This document shows positions 44,537-53,421 of a stretch of 64,000 bases of DNA, in pieces; within the stretch, counting starts at the first letter, position 1; every line of letters starts with the position of its first letter. Source of the DNA: CAVZZG01 sp963779685 (GTDB lineage: Bacteria > Actinomycetota > Thermoleophilia > Gaiellales > F1-60-MAGs149). A model generated the notes under the pieces. That model was not told where the DNA came from and made no database searches. It worked only from the letters and a program-made list of their open reading frames with translations. The position numbers were made by a program, and so were the translations under genes. The DNA lies in contig CAVZZG010000001.1 in NCBI GenBank assembly GCA_963779685.1, positions 620,001-684,000 of the forward strand. Reading direction: 5' to 3'.

Positions 44537-47452
44537 ATGGCACTTGCCGAACATCTCGTCGGCCGCGGCGCGGAACTCAGGTCGGTCGACACCATCCTCG
44601 CGCGACTCGACGCGGGGCACTCGGCAGCGCTCGAACTGGTCGGCGAGCCGGGCATCGGCAAGACGCGCCTGCTCGCGGAGCTGGCTCGCCGCGCGGACGC
44701 GCACGGGCATCTGGTCCTCTCAGGGCGCGCCGGAGAGCTCGAACGCGACGTGCCGTTCTGGATCTTCGTCGACGCACTCGACGACTACGTCCACGGCCTC
44801 GACCCGCATCGCCTCGACGGCCTCGACGCGGACGTCCGGGCGGAGCTGGCGACCGTCTTCCCGTCCCTGGCGCGGTTCGCCAAGGGACGCAGGACCGCGA
44901 TCCAGCACGAGCGCTACCGCAGTCACCGCGCGGTCTGCCTGCTGCTCGAGCGGCTCGCACGGACGCAGCCGGTCGTGCTCGTGCTGGACGACTTTCACTG
45001 GGCGGACGCAGCATCCGTCGAGTTGCTTGGCGCACTGCTCCACCGGCCGCCGGCCGCGCCGGTCCTGCTGGCATTGGCCGTCCGGCCGCGGCAGATGGCC
45101 GAGCGCCTGTCCGCCGCCCTCGCGCGAGCGCACCGCGATGGCACGCTGGTCCGCATCGAGCTGAGCGCGCTCACCCCCGTCGAGGCACGCGAGCTCGTCG
45201 GCGACGGAGGAGAGCACACCCGGCTCTACGAGGAGAGCGGCGGGAACCCCTTCTACCTCGAGCAGCTGGCGCGGTCGGCCGCGCGCAACGCGTCGGGGGT
45301 GCTCACCGCGGCCGAGCCATCGCTCGCGACCGTCGATGTCCCGGCACCGGTAGCTGCGGCGCTCGCGGAGGAGCTCGGTCTGCTCTCGAGGCCGGCCCGC
45401 CGGGTGCTCGAGGGCGCCGCGGTGGCAGGCGATCCCTTTGATCCCGAACTGGCCGCGGCGGCGGCCGGGGTCACCGATGCAGCCGTGATCGAGGCCCTCG
45501 ACGAGCTCCTCGCGCTGGACGTCGTTCGTCCCACCGACGTTCCCCGGCGGTTCCGGTTCCGGCATCCGCTCGTCCGCCACGCGGTCTACGAGTCGATGCC
45601 CGGTGGCTCGCGACTCGGCGCCCACGAACGCTGCGCCGAGGCGCTTGTGGCGCGCGCCTCGCCGGCCTCCGCTCTGGCGCACCACGTCGAGCGGTCGGCA
45701 CGTCAGGGCGATGCCGCCGCCGTTGCCGTCCTGCAAGAAGCCGGTGAGGCAGCGGCGAGGCGCGCACCGGCGAGCGCGGCCCACTGGTTCGGCGCCGCGC
45801 TGCGTCTCCTGCCGGCGGCGGCGCCGGCCGACCAGCGCGTCGAGTTGCTGCTGGCTCGCTCTGGAGCCCTCGCCGCCACGGGCCAGCTCGGCGAGAGCCA
45901 CGCAGCACTGCTCGAATGCCTCCGGATCGCGCCCCCCGAAGCAGAGGCCCTCCTCGTCCGGCTCACGGTCGCCTGCGCCGGCGTCGAGCATCTCCTCGGC
46001 CGCTACAAGGAGGCGCACGCCCACCTCGAGACCGCGCTAGCCAAGCTCGAGGATCCGAGCTCCCCGCAGGGCGTCGAGCTCATGATCGAGCTCGCCGGCG
46101 ACAGCCTCTACAGTGGCGACTATCCCGCCATGCGGGCCTGGTCGGGACGTGCCGTCGCCGCCGCCGGGCAGCTCGACGACCGGGCGCTGATCGCCGCCGC
46201 GCTCGCCGTCCGCGCCCTCGCGGGAGCGGTCGGCGGGACCGCGGCGGAGGCCCAGGCGCACCGCGCCGAAGCCGCAGAGCTCATCGACGGCCTCGACGAT
46301 GATCAACTCGCGCGTCGCCTCGACACGCTCGCCCACCTCGCCACCGCCGACCTCTACCTCGACCATTTCCGTGCGGTCGGGCCGCACGCCGAACGCGCTC
46401 TCCGGATCGGTAGGGCGACCGGCCAGGGAACGCTGTTCCCGTTGATCGTTCCGATGCTCGGCGCGAGCCACTGGATCGGTGGCCGGATGTCCGAGGCCGG
46501 CGACGTGCTCGACGGCGCGATCGCATCCGCGCGGCTCGTGGATGACGTCCAGAGCCTCGCCTGGAATCTCTTCAACCGCTCCTACGCGGCATTCGCGGCA
46601 GGTGACATCGACGTCGCGCTCGCTACAGCGGAGGAGGCCTTCGAGCTCTCGAAGGCGCTCGACCACGGGCCGGTGCCGGCCCATGCGGCCGTCGCGCTGG
46701 CTTACGCGCTGCTCGAAACCGGCCACCCCGGGCGGAGTGTCGAATTGTTGCTCACGTACGCGGGTGGGGAGGAGTTGCGGCTGATCGGCGGCGGCTGGCG
46801 CGCTCGGTACCTCGAGCTGCTCACCCGCTCCTTCCTCGGAGCGGGCCGACGCGCCGAGGCCGAGCGCGCCGCCGCGGCGGCACAGGCCTGCGCCGACACC
46901 GTCGCGCTCCCCATGGCGGGCGCGAGCGCCGCCCTCGCGGGCGCCGCGCTCGCCCTCGACGATGGCGAGCCCGCAACCGCCGCCGAGCTGGCGCTTGCCG
47001 CCGCAGCTGCACTCGACGAGGTCGGGCACCTGTTCGACGCCGCCAGGTCGAGATTGACTGCCGGACGCGCAATGGCCCAGGCGGGCGACCACGATCGAGC
47101 CATTGCGGAGCTGGAACGGGCAGCCGTTGCGTTCGAATCGTTCGGTTCCGACCGCTACCGCGCACACGCGGAGCGTGAACTGCGCAAGCTCGGGCGGTCG
47201 ATTCACCGCCGCACGCGACCGGGATCGAGGGATGTGTCCGGCCTCGATTCGCTCACCGAGCGCGAGCTCCAGATCGCACGGCTCGTCGGCGACGGCAAGA
47301 CGAATCCTCAGATTGCAGCGGAGTTGTTCCTCAGCCTGAAGACGGTCGAGACTCACCTGCGGAACACGTTCCGCAAGCTCGACGTCGCATCACGCCTCGA
47401 CGTCGCGCGCGCCGTCGAACGCGCCGACCGCAGGCCGTCGGCTGCGAAGTGA
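44537..47452 (+). CDS. LuxR-family regulator of the LAL type (AAA ATPase + TPR-like + HTH)
   Basis: 971 residues, intact. An N-terminal AAA/STAND NTPase: Walker A GEPGIGKT (36-43), Walker B VVLVLDDFHWAD (about 147-158), followed by GGNPFYLEQL. A long helical repeat region rich in Ala/Leu occupies the centre. The C-terminal LuxR helix-turn-helix is LTERELQIARLVGDGKTNPQIAAELFLSLKTVETHLRNTFRKL. LAL proteins activate transcription in response to ligand and ATP (MalT-like). It is divergent from the small genes plus DHA2/MmpL operon, its most likely target. Confidence 0.92.
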   Translation: MALAEHLVGRGAELRSVDTILARLDAGHSAALELVGEPGIGKTRLLAELARRADAHGHLVLSGRAGELERDVPFWIFVDALDDYVHGLDPHRLDGLDADVRAELATVFPSLARFAKGRRTAIQHERYRSHRAVCLLLERLARTQPVVLVLDDFHWADAASVELLGALLHRPPAAPVLLALAVRPRQMAERLSAALARAHRDGTLVRIELSALTPVEARELVGDGGEHTRLYEESGGNPFYLEQLARSAARNASGVLTAAEPSLATVDVPAPVAAALAEELGLLSRPARRVLEGAAVAGDPFDPELAAAAAGVTDAAVIEALDELLALDVVRPTDVPRRFRFRHPLVRHAVYESMPGGSRLGAHERCAEALVARASPASALAHHVERSARQGDAAAVAVLQEAGEAAARRAPASAAHWFGAALRLLPAAAPADQRVELLLARSGALAATGQLGESHAALLECLRIAPPEAEALLVRLTVACAGVEHLLGRYKEAHAHLETALAKLEDPSSPQGVELMIELAGDSLYSGDYPAMRAWSGRAVAAAGQLDDRALIAAALAVRALAGAVGGTAAEAQAHRAEAAELIDGLDDDQLARRLDTLAHLATADLYLDHFRAVGPHAERALRIGRATGQGTLFPLIVPMLGASHWIGGRMSEAGDVLDGAIASARLVDDVQSLAWNLFNRSYAAFAAGDIDVALATAEEAFELSKALDHGPVPAHAAVALAYALLETGHPGRSVELLLTYAGGEELRLIGGGWRARYLELLTRSFLGAGRRAEAERAAAAAQACADTVALPMAGASAALAGAALALDDGEPATAAELALAAAAALDEVGHLFDAARSRLTAGRAMAQAGDHDRAIAELERAAVAFESFGSDRYRAHAERELRKLGRSIHRRTRPGSRDVSGLDSLTERELQIARLVGDGKTNPQIAAELFLSLKTVETHLRNTFRKLDVASRLDVARAVERADRRPSAAK

Positions 47453-47491
47453 GTAGGGACACCAGCGCGCCCCAGGATGAGCGGCCCCGCT

Positions 47492-47585
47492 CCGGATCGG
47501 GATCAACGGCTTCGGCCGGATGGGCGACTCGCGCTGCGCGCCGGCTGGGACCGCGAGGTTCTCGCGTTCGTGCACGTCGACGAAA
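47492..47585 (+). pseudogene. Glyceraldehyde-3-phosphate dehydrogenase N-terminal fragment
   Basis: With one base removed, about 30 residues read RIGINGFGRMGRLALRAGWDREVLAFVHVDE, the NAD-binding start of GAPDH. The rest of the gene is missing; the sequence runs directly into a multicopper-oxidase fragment. Confidence 0.55.
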
Positions 47586-47790
47586 CCAGTGATCGTCAAC
47601 GTCATGAACGATGGCGACCTGGAGGCCACCGTCCACTGGCACGGCGTGCGGGTCGAGAACCGTTACGACGGCACGCACCAGACGCAGCCGCCGATCCAGG
47701 TCGGCAGCAGCTTCTCTTACCGCGTCCAGTTCCCCGATCCCGGTGTCTACTGGTACCACCCGCACATCCGCGAGGACTACGCCCAGGAAG
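47583..47790 (+). pseudogene. Multicopper oxidase N-terminal fragment
   Basis: About 68 residues, VIVNVMNDGDLEATVHWHGVRVENRYDGTHQTQPPIQVGSSFSYRVQFPDPGVYWYHPHIREDYAQEA. They include the copper-binding HWHG and YWYHPHI motifs of cupredoxin domain 1. Both ends are missing. It lies between a GAPDH fragment and the convergent end of a hydrolase fragment. Confidence 0.75.
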
Positions 47791-48340
47791 CTAGTCCGCG
47801 AGCGAGGCGAGGATCGAGGCCAGTTCGTCCGGCTTCATGCCGAAGACTCCATGGTCGGAGGCGATCTCGATCGGGGCGACGCCGAGTGCGGCCGCGAACG
47901 CGCGCTGGCGCTCCGGCGGGAGCAGGGTGTCCTCCGTACAGAGGACGTAGGAGCTGGCCACGTCCGGAACCGCGGTACCTGGCCAGGGCTGGGTCATCGC
48001 GAGCCAGCCCTGCTTGCGTTGCGTCTGCCGGAGGTACTGGAGCGTCGCCTCGCGGTCGTGGGGCGGCGCCATCTCGGCGAGGGCCGCGACGTCGAGCGAG
48101 AGCGTCCCGTCGCCATGATCGATCGATACCGACGCGATCGTCTCCTGCGTGTAGGAGCCGGCGACCTCGAGGAGTGAGCGGCCGGGCTCGGGGACGACGG
48201 CGGTGACGAAGACCAGGCGGTCGACGAGCGCCTGGTCGGCGGCGAGGGCGATGGTGCCGCCTCCGGCAGAGTGCGCGACCAGAACCGCGGGTGCTTGACA
48301 TCGCGCATCGCCTCGAGGACTCTCTGCCTGGAGAAGGGGT
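47791..48340 (-). pseudogene. Alpha/beta hydrolase C-terminal fragment
   Basis: C-terminal two-thirds of a hydrolase: VLEAMRDVKHPAVLVAHSAGGGTIALA (nucleophile elbow AHSAGG, one frameshift just before it), LVFVTAVVPEPGRSL, VLCTEDTLLPPERQRAFAAALG (acid) and IASDHGVFGMKPDELA (histidine). The N-terminal strand/oxyanion region is absent, and 48341-48551 contains no recognisable gene start, so it appears truncated. Member of the pheophorbidase/hydroxynitrile-lyase-like branch. Confidence 0.65.
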
Positions 48341-48551
48341 CTGCGTGGGCCGGCCCGATTGGGGCCCGGTGAGCGGGCGGGCCGGTACCGATCACGACTA
48401 CGACGACCACCGAGGCGTCGTCGGCCCGTTTGTGGGTCGGCCAGATCGCCCTTCGGACGCCGTCTGACCGGCCCGCGCTTTCCCCTGGCGCACAGCGCGG
48501 CGGACGGCGTCCTGTATCCGCGCGGTGACAGACCGTGGTGCGGTGGCGGCG

Positions 48552-49613
48552 TCAGCCGGCGAGCAGCGGAATGACGCGCTGGCCGATCAGGGCGACCTGT
48601 TCGGAGAGGCTCGGGAGGCCGGGGATCTCGATCCCGGCCCAGGCGCGCGGGATCTCGGCGTCGGCGAGCGCGAGCGAGACGTGCCCGAAGCCGGTCGGCA
48701 TGACTTCCGAGCGGATCCGCTCCGCGACCTCTTCGGGCGTCCCGGCGATGCAGAACCGGTCGGCCAGTTCGTCGGGGGTCAGCCGCAGCGCCTCTGCGAC
48801 ATCGCCGCGCGCGAATGCGGCGTTGATCGGCTGTATCGCATCGAATGGGACGCCGTGCCGTTCGATGAGTGCCGGCGGCATCGACGGCAGGTAGAACGCG
48901 GCCTTCAAGCGCGCGGCCTGAAGGGCCGCTTCCCGGTCGTCGGCGACGGCGGTGGTCAGCGATGCGCACAGGTCGAGGGAGGCGAGGTCTCGGCCGGTGC
49001 GCTCGGCGCCGACGCGAACGTTGTCGATCACGTAGCGAAGCGCCTCGGTTGAGAACGAGCAGGCCGCGTAGACGCCGTCTGCGACCTCGCCTGCGAGCCG
49101 GAACGTCAGTGGCCCACCCATCGCCCCAATCAGCAGCGGCACCCGCGGCGCGACCGGTCGCGCGGTCGTGAACACGCCCGCGTACGACGAGAACTCGCCG
49201 TTCATGTCGACCGTCCCGGTGTCGAGCAGCGCTCGCATCGCCGCATGCGCTTCGCGCAGCCGCGGCGCCGGCCGGATCGCCGCCGGGTCGCGGCCGAACT
49301 GATCCAGCATCGCGAGGTTGCCGACCGAGAACGCCGCCACCGCACGGCCACCGGACAACTCGTCGAGTGTGGCGAGCTGCTGTGCGACCAGCAATGGATC
49401 GCGCAGCGTGACGTGGGCCACGCCCGGGCCGAGACGGACCCGCCGGGTCTCCCGTGCAGCAGCCGCCAGCAGTCCCCATGCGTCCCGGTGGTAGACCTCG
49501 TCGACGCAGAAGACGGTGTCGACCGCCGAAGCGTCCGCGACGCGGATCGCGGCCAGCACCTCAACGGCTGGAGCGTCCGGCAGCAGTTCCACGCTCACTC
49601 GCACCGATAGCAC
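48552..49613 (-). CDS. LLM-class flavin-dependent oxidoreductase
   Basis: 353 residues, intact, luciferase-like TIM barrel. Signatures: GLLAAAARETRRVRLGPGVAHVTLRDPLLVAQQLATLDELSGGRAVAAFSVG and VPLLIGAMGGPLTFRLAGEVADGVYAACSFS, plus the C-terminal GTPEEVAERI. In actinobacteria many members use coenzyme F420, here by inference. The gene stands between gene fragments and has no obvious operon partner. Confidence 0.85.
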   Translation of the reverse strand: MLSVRVSVELLPDAPAVEVLAAIRVADASAVDTVFCVDEVYHRDAWGLLAAAARETRRVRLGPGVAHVTLRDPLLVAQQLATLDELSGGRAVAAFSVGNLAMLDQFGRDPAAIRPAPRLREAHAAMRALLDTGTVDMNGEFSSYAGVFTTARPVAPRVPLLIGAMGGPLTFRLAGEVADGVYAACSFSTEALRYVIDNVRVGAERTGRDLASLDLCASLTTAVADDREAALQAARLKAAFYLPSMPPALIERHGVPFDAIQPINAAFARGDVAEALRLTPDELADRFCIAGTPEEVAERIRSEVMPTGFGHVSLALADAEIPRAWAGIEIPGLPSLSEQVALIGQRVIPLLAG

Positions 49614-49804
49614 CTACCTCGCGTCCATCGCAACGGCTGGCCGGCGATTCTACACGCGTCCCATGCGTGCCGGGTCGCGGCCTGCCCGTCGGACGAGACG
49701 ACGCTTCTGGGGTTGCGGTAGGCCTCCGCCGCGGCGGTAGCCGCTGATCCGGGGTGTTCCGCGTCTCGGGGCCGGGAGCCGAGCGTGATGGGATGGACGG
49801 CTGA

Positions 49805-50026
49805 ATGCGGACCGCGCTGGAGGCTGCTCGCACCGGCGGGCGGCTGCCGTTCACCGTGGTCCTCGTCGCCGACTACATGGACATCGTTCTGGACGAGGAC
49901 CGGATCGACAGCGGCCATACGTGGTACGGCGGTCCCTGGCAGGGTACTGCGGTGAACCCGGCCGCGAAGCTGCTCTTGCTCGGCCATGCGTTTGAGGAGC
50001 TCGGCGCGCAGCGCGTCGCGATTCGG
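49805..50026 (+). pseudogene. GNAT acetyltransferase fragment truncated by the tRNA-like repeat
   Basis: The sequence ALEAARTGGRLPFTVV..YMDIVLDEDRIDSGHTWYGGPWQGTAVNPAAKLLLLGHAFEELGAQRVA is the core of a RimJ/RimL-type GNAT protein (WxGxxxN..KLLLLxHAFExLG). It stops being GNAT exactly where repeat copy 5 begins. The C-terminal acetyl-CoA-binding end and probably some N-terminal residues are missing. Confidence 0.6.
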
Positions 50027-50070
50027 GGGTCTGCGGTTCGAGTCCGCAAGAGGGCTTCCCTGCAAACGCG
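50025..50070 (+). repeat. tRNA 3'-half repeat, copy 5 (inside a GNAT gene)
   Basis: Conserved from GGGGGTC (50025): T-arm TGCGG-TTCGAGT-CCGCA at 50032-50048, AGAGGGCTTCCCTGCAAAC. It lacks the anticodon-loop part seen in the other copies and most of the downstream flank. It interrupts the acetyltransferase reading frame. Apart from the GNAT piece nothing else is supported in 49614-50197. Confidence 0.65.
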
Positions 50071-50233
50071 CACATTTGGCGGCTGGCGGCGGGGAAGCGA
50101 TCGCTGGTCACGCGTCGCCGTCGCACAACCCGATTCAGTTGTGCAGGGATGGCGCGAGGAGCCGCGCCTGGCGCAAACGCGGCACGAGCGGTGTAGCGTG
50201 AGCGTGGTCGTGACCGTCGAACCGCGGCAGCCG

Positions 50234-51169
50234 ATGGGACTCGAGCCGGTTGATCGAGCGGAGGTCACGATCGTGGTCGACAACTTCGTCGATCTGTTGA
50301 TGGCCGGCGCCGACGGGGTCCGTAGGTACCTCGCCCCCGACTTCGGGAGTCGCGACCAGTTGATCGCGGAACATGGCTTCTCGGCGCTGGTCACCGTCGA
50401 GCGGCGCGGCATCCGGAGCTCGATTCTCTACGACGGCGGACTGACACCGACCGCGCTTGCCCGCAACCTCGATGTCCTCCAGGTCCCGGTCCGAGAGCTG
50501 CGAGCGCTCGTGGTCTCGCACGGGCACGCCGACCATCACGGCGGTCTGGAAGCACTCTTCCGCCGGTACGGCCGGCGTCGGCTCCCGCTTGTCATCCACC
50601 CGGAGGCCTGGAAGGAACGCAAGATCATCTTCCCGACCGGGACCGAGGTACGGCTTCCGCCCCCGAACCGGCGCGACCTCGAAGCCGAGGGAGTCGAGCT
50701 GAACGACGAGCCCGGACAAACGCTGCTCCTCGACTCCACCGTGCTCGTCTCCGGCCAGGTTGAACGCCACACCTCGTTCGAGCAGGGCTTCCCGATCCAT
50801 TACGCCCACTCAACAGCCGGCTGGGAACCCGACCCGATGATCTGGGACGACCAGAACGTGATCATCAACGTCAAGAACAAGGGTCTCGTCATCGTCTCCG
50901 GCTGCTCGCACGCAGGAGCCGTGAACGTGCTCCGGAACGCCCAACGCCTGACCGGCGAACAGCGGCTCGCCGGGTTCATCGGGGGCCTACACCTCACCGG
51001 CGGCATCTTCGAACCGATCATCGAGCGAACCGTCGATGCTTTCGTCGCCGCAGACGTAGGCCGAGTCCTACCCGCGCACTGCACCGGCTGGAAAGCCGTC
51101 CACCAACTCGCACGCGCACTCCCGGACGCGTTCGTTCAGCCAGCGGTCGGAACCGTCGTCACCTTCTGA
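50234..51169 (+). CDS. MBL-fold metallohydrolase, dihydropteroate-ribofuranosyl-type
   Basis: 311 residues from ATG 50234; a GTG at 50198 is also possible. The metal-binding motif SHGHADHHGGLEAL (HxHxDH) is present, with the second-site ligands in VIVSGCSHAGAVNVL, GGLHL and LPAHCTGW. This arrangement and VTIVVDNFVDLL at the N-terminus match the 7,8-dihydropterin-6-methyl-4-(beta-D-ribofuranosyl)aminobenzene-5'-phosphate synthase-like branch. The substrate is uncertain. It stands alone; the following 340 bases (51170-51508) contain no recognisable gene. Confidence 0.8.
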   Translation: MGLEPVDRAEVTIVVDNFVDLLMAGADGVRRYLAPDFGSRDQLIAEHGFSALVTVERRGIRSSILYDGGLTPTALARNLDVLQVPVRELRALVVSHGHADHHGGLEALFRRYGRRRLPLVIHPEAWKERKIIFPTGTEVRLPPPNRRDLEAEGVELNDEPGQTLLLDSTVLVSGQVERHTSFEQGFPIHYAHSTAGWEPDPMIWDDQNVIINVKNKGLVIVSGCSHAGAVNVLRNAQRLTGEQRLAGFIGGLHLTGGIFEPIIERTVDAFVAADVGRVLPAHCTGWKAVHQLARALPDAFVQPAVGTVVTF

Positions 51170-51508
51170 ACCCAAGACTGTCGAGACTATGCACGAGTGT
51201 CCACGCTCGAGCCTCCGCTGCCGGCGAACCTGCACCCCGGCCGCGACCTGAGCGACGAAGACGCCGCTCGTCGCCGCCTTCCCCGCGGGAACACTGCGGG
51301 AACATACGAGAAGGAATCGGGGTCCACGCGAGGGCACTAGTGACCCAGATCGGGCGGCGCGAACCCGCGGAGGAATGCGCGCTCGGACCACGGGGATCGG
51401 GGTCAGCGGGTCGCCGCGTACTGGGAGCCGCACACGGAAGCGCCGGTGGATGAGGCCAGTCTCCGTGCGCAGGTGGGCGCGTGACCTGCAGTCGGTCCAG
51501 CCGACTCC

Positions 51509-52747
51509 TTAGCCCCGCACGTGCCGGATCATCGCCACTCCGCTGTTGGTGTTCCAGAGCGTGACGTAGGCTCCGCCGCCGTTGGCCGTCGTCCAGAGGA
51601 CCAGCGGGTCGTTGGCCGCCAGCAACTTTCGGGGATGGGAGCCCCCGAGGCGGCGGAGGATCAGGATTGAGCGGCCGTGCCGTTGCTCGACATAGACCAG
51701 TCGATGGCCGCGCACCGACGGGTTCGCCAGCAGCTCGACGCGGCTCTGAAGGAGCGTACCGGCCCGGAACTGCCCGATCGACGCGAACCGGATGCGGGAG
51801 TCGCTGGTGGTGGTGAAGTGCCAGACGATCGTCCGTCCGTCGACCGACGGGCGGCCGAGATCGAACTCCTTCGAGGTGCTCTGGATGACGTGCTCGCTGC
51901 CGTCGGTCATGTTCCGCACGACGAGCAGCTTGCGGGTCGCGGTCGTGCGGATCACGATCAGATTCGGCCACGCGAGTGCCGGCCGCGAGTTCGCGCCGTC
52001 GAGGTGGGCGACGAGTTGGCCGGTGGCCCACCGCACGATCGAGACGCCGGCCGGATCCGCATAGGCGAGGAGGGTGCCGTCCAGGGCCGGCCACGAGGCG
52101 CCCGGGAATCGCCGCTCGGCAGAGCCGTCGGCTGGCACGACGACGACCGTGGTGGCGCCGCTGGCCGTCCGTTCGGTCAGCGCAAGCGTCCCGTCCCGCG
52201 ACACGGCGGGATCCATCCGCGACACCGCTGCCGCTTCCACCGGCTGTGCCGCGACGATCACGATCAGCCCGACGACCGCGCAGTACGAGAGGCGCCGCAT
52301 GGGCCGGTAGAAGCTTGGGAGACGGTCGATCGTCGATGCCGGCAGCGCGGCGGCCGCGACCCGGCCGACTGCGAAGGCTGCGAAGGCAAGGACTCCGAAC
52401 GCGGCCGAGTGGAGGACGACGACTGCCAGCGCGACGCTCACGAACGCCGCCGAGGGCTGGTAGGTGAGGATCCCGGCGCCGAGGCCGGCGCCGTAGCCGC
52501 TGGCCCAGACCGGGAGGGGAAGATGCTGGTGCCATCGCTCCGGAACCTGGCGGCGGCTGCCCAGTACGACGACGGCGCCGGCGAGGGCAAGCGGTGCCAG
52601 GAGAAGGTCAGGGAGGGCGCCACGGATGCGTGACAGGGCGAGCCCAACGGAGAGCGCGGCCACGAACGCTCCCACCGCGAAGAAGCAGAGCGCGAACGTC
52701 GTCCGAAGGCGTGTCCCGCACACGGCGGGGCTGATGGTCTCCATCAT
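51509..52747 (-). CDS. Membrane protein with C-terminal beta-propeller-like domain
   Basis: 412 residues. Five or six N-terminal membrane helices (TTFALCFFAVGAFVAALSVGLAL, LLLAPLALAGAVVVLG, FVSVALAVVVLHSAAFGVLAFAAFAVG, LSYCAVVGLIVIVAAQP) lead to an outer part with repeated blades: AVSRDGTLALTER, WPALDGTLLAYADPAGVSIVRWATGQLV, GRPSVDGRTIVWHFTT, GHRLVYVEQRHGRSILILRR. This resembles TolB/WD-type propellers. Methylamine dehydrogenase heavy chain (MauB) is also a propeller, and MauA- and MauE/D-like genes are next to it, so it may be a subunit or assembly partner. That is inference. Confidence 0.6.
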   Translation of the reverse strand: MMETISPAVCGTRLRTTFALCFFAVGAFVAALSVGLALSRIRGALPDLLLAPLALAGAVVVLGSRRQVPERWHQHLPLPVWASGYGAGLGAGILTYQPSAAFVSVALAVVVLHSAAFGVLAFAAFAVGRVAAAALPASTIDRLPSFYRPMRRLSYCAVVGLIVIVAAQPVEAAAVSRMDPAVSRDGTLALTERTASGATTVVVVPADGSAERRFPGASWPALDGTLLAYADPAGVSIVRWATGQLVAHLDGANSRPALAWPNLIVIRTTATRKLLVVRNMTDGSEHVIQSTSKEFDLGRPSVDGRTIVWHFTTTSDSRIRFASIGQFRAGTLLQSRVELLANPSVRGHRLVYVEQRHGRSILILRRLGGSHPRKLLAANDPLVLWTTANGGGAYVTLWNTNSGVAMIRHVRG

Positions 52748-52756
52748 CGAAACGCC

Positions 52757-52828
52757 TCAGGGAGACCACGCGCCGGAGACGCCGGCGATCAGACCCGCGA
52801 GCGCGATGCCGATGCCCGCGATCAGCAC
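52757..52828 (-). CDS. Possible 23-residue membrane peptide
   Basis: GTG start overlapping the MauA-like stop by 7 bases. The peptide VLIAGIGIALAGLIAGVSGAWSP is one transmembrane helix. It is located exactly between the light-chain-like gene and the membrane-propeller gene. It may be a tiny subunit or a chance frame. Confidence 0.3.
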   Translation of the reverse strand: MLIAGIGIALAGLIAGVSGAWSP

Positions 52829-53421
52829 GGCAGCCCCGTGTCGCGATAGGTGACGCAGAAGACCCGCATCCCGGGCTTGCAGTAGCCGTGCAGGGCGGCG
52901 TCGCCGTTGATGCGCAGCGTGCTGTGCGAGCAGCAATCCCAGAGCTTCCGGATCTGGCCGTGGCAGCAGCGATACCAGGCGCCCTGGAGACGAGCGTCGT
53001 GGTGGTGGTAGATCTCCCGCACCCAGTCCTCGCAGATGCGCGTTCGCGGCGCGGGTGGCAGGACCTCGCCGTCGGGTCCGCGCAACGGTTGGCCGGCCTC
53101 GTCGATCGGTTCGCCGGCGCCGTTCACGAGGCGACCGAGATTGTCGATGGGCCTGCCGTCTCCAATGCGGAGCGGGCGGCCGGTTCGGTCGACGCGCGGG
53201 ATGCCGCGCGGTGAGGGGCACGACTTCGTCGTCCAGATGTGCCCGCAGAAGTGATTCGCCTGGGCAGCGTCCGGGGCGATCGCCGCCACGACGATTCTGC
53301 CGCCGAGCAGTACGAGCGCCGCCCGACTGACCCGCGTGACGACCGATCGGCGTGTGTAGCGCGTCGCGAGCGCGTCGGCGAGTCGTCGCGCGTGCTGGTC
53401 GAGACGGCTATCGAGCGGCAT
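52822..53421 (-). CDS. Methylamine-dehydrogenase light-chain-like Cys-rich exported protein
   Basis: 199 residues from the ATG at 53421, which has a better ribosome-binding site (GTGAGG) than the one at 53436. A long Tat-like leader (RYTRRSVVTRVSRAALVLLGG, then cleavage after AQA near residue 55) precedes a mature domain with ten cysteines: HFCGHIWTTKSC, ICEDWVREIY, WYRCCHGQIRKLWDCCS, GYCKPGMRVFCVTYRDTGLPC. Tat leader plus many disulfides and several tryptophans is the pattern of MauA, whose tryptophan pair becomes TTQ. MauE- and MauD-like functions are fused in the upstream gene, supporting the assignment, but the Trp positions should be checked. Confidence 0.6.
   Translation of the reverse strand: MPLDSRLDQHARRLADALATRYTRRSVVTRVSRAALVLLGGRIVVAAIAPDAAQANHFCGHIWTTKSCPSPRGIPRVDRTGRPLRIGDGRPIDNLGRLVNGAGEPIDEAGQPLRGPDGEVLPPAPRTRICEDWVREIYHHHDARLQGAWYRCCHGQIRKLWDCCSHSTLRINGDAALHGYCKPGMRVFCVTYRDTGLPC

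Noticed and set aside
51170..51508. Possible integrase or phage remnant in the gap after the MBL-fold gene
   Set aside because: No recombinase motif or conserved protein segment could be read in any frame, and no copy of the tRNA-like core is present there.
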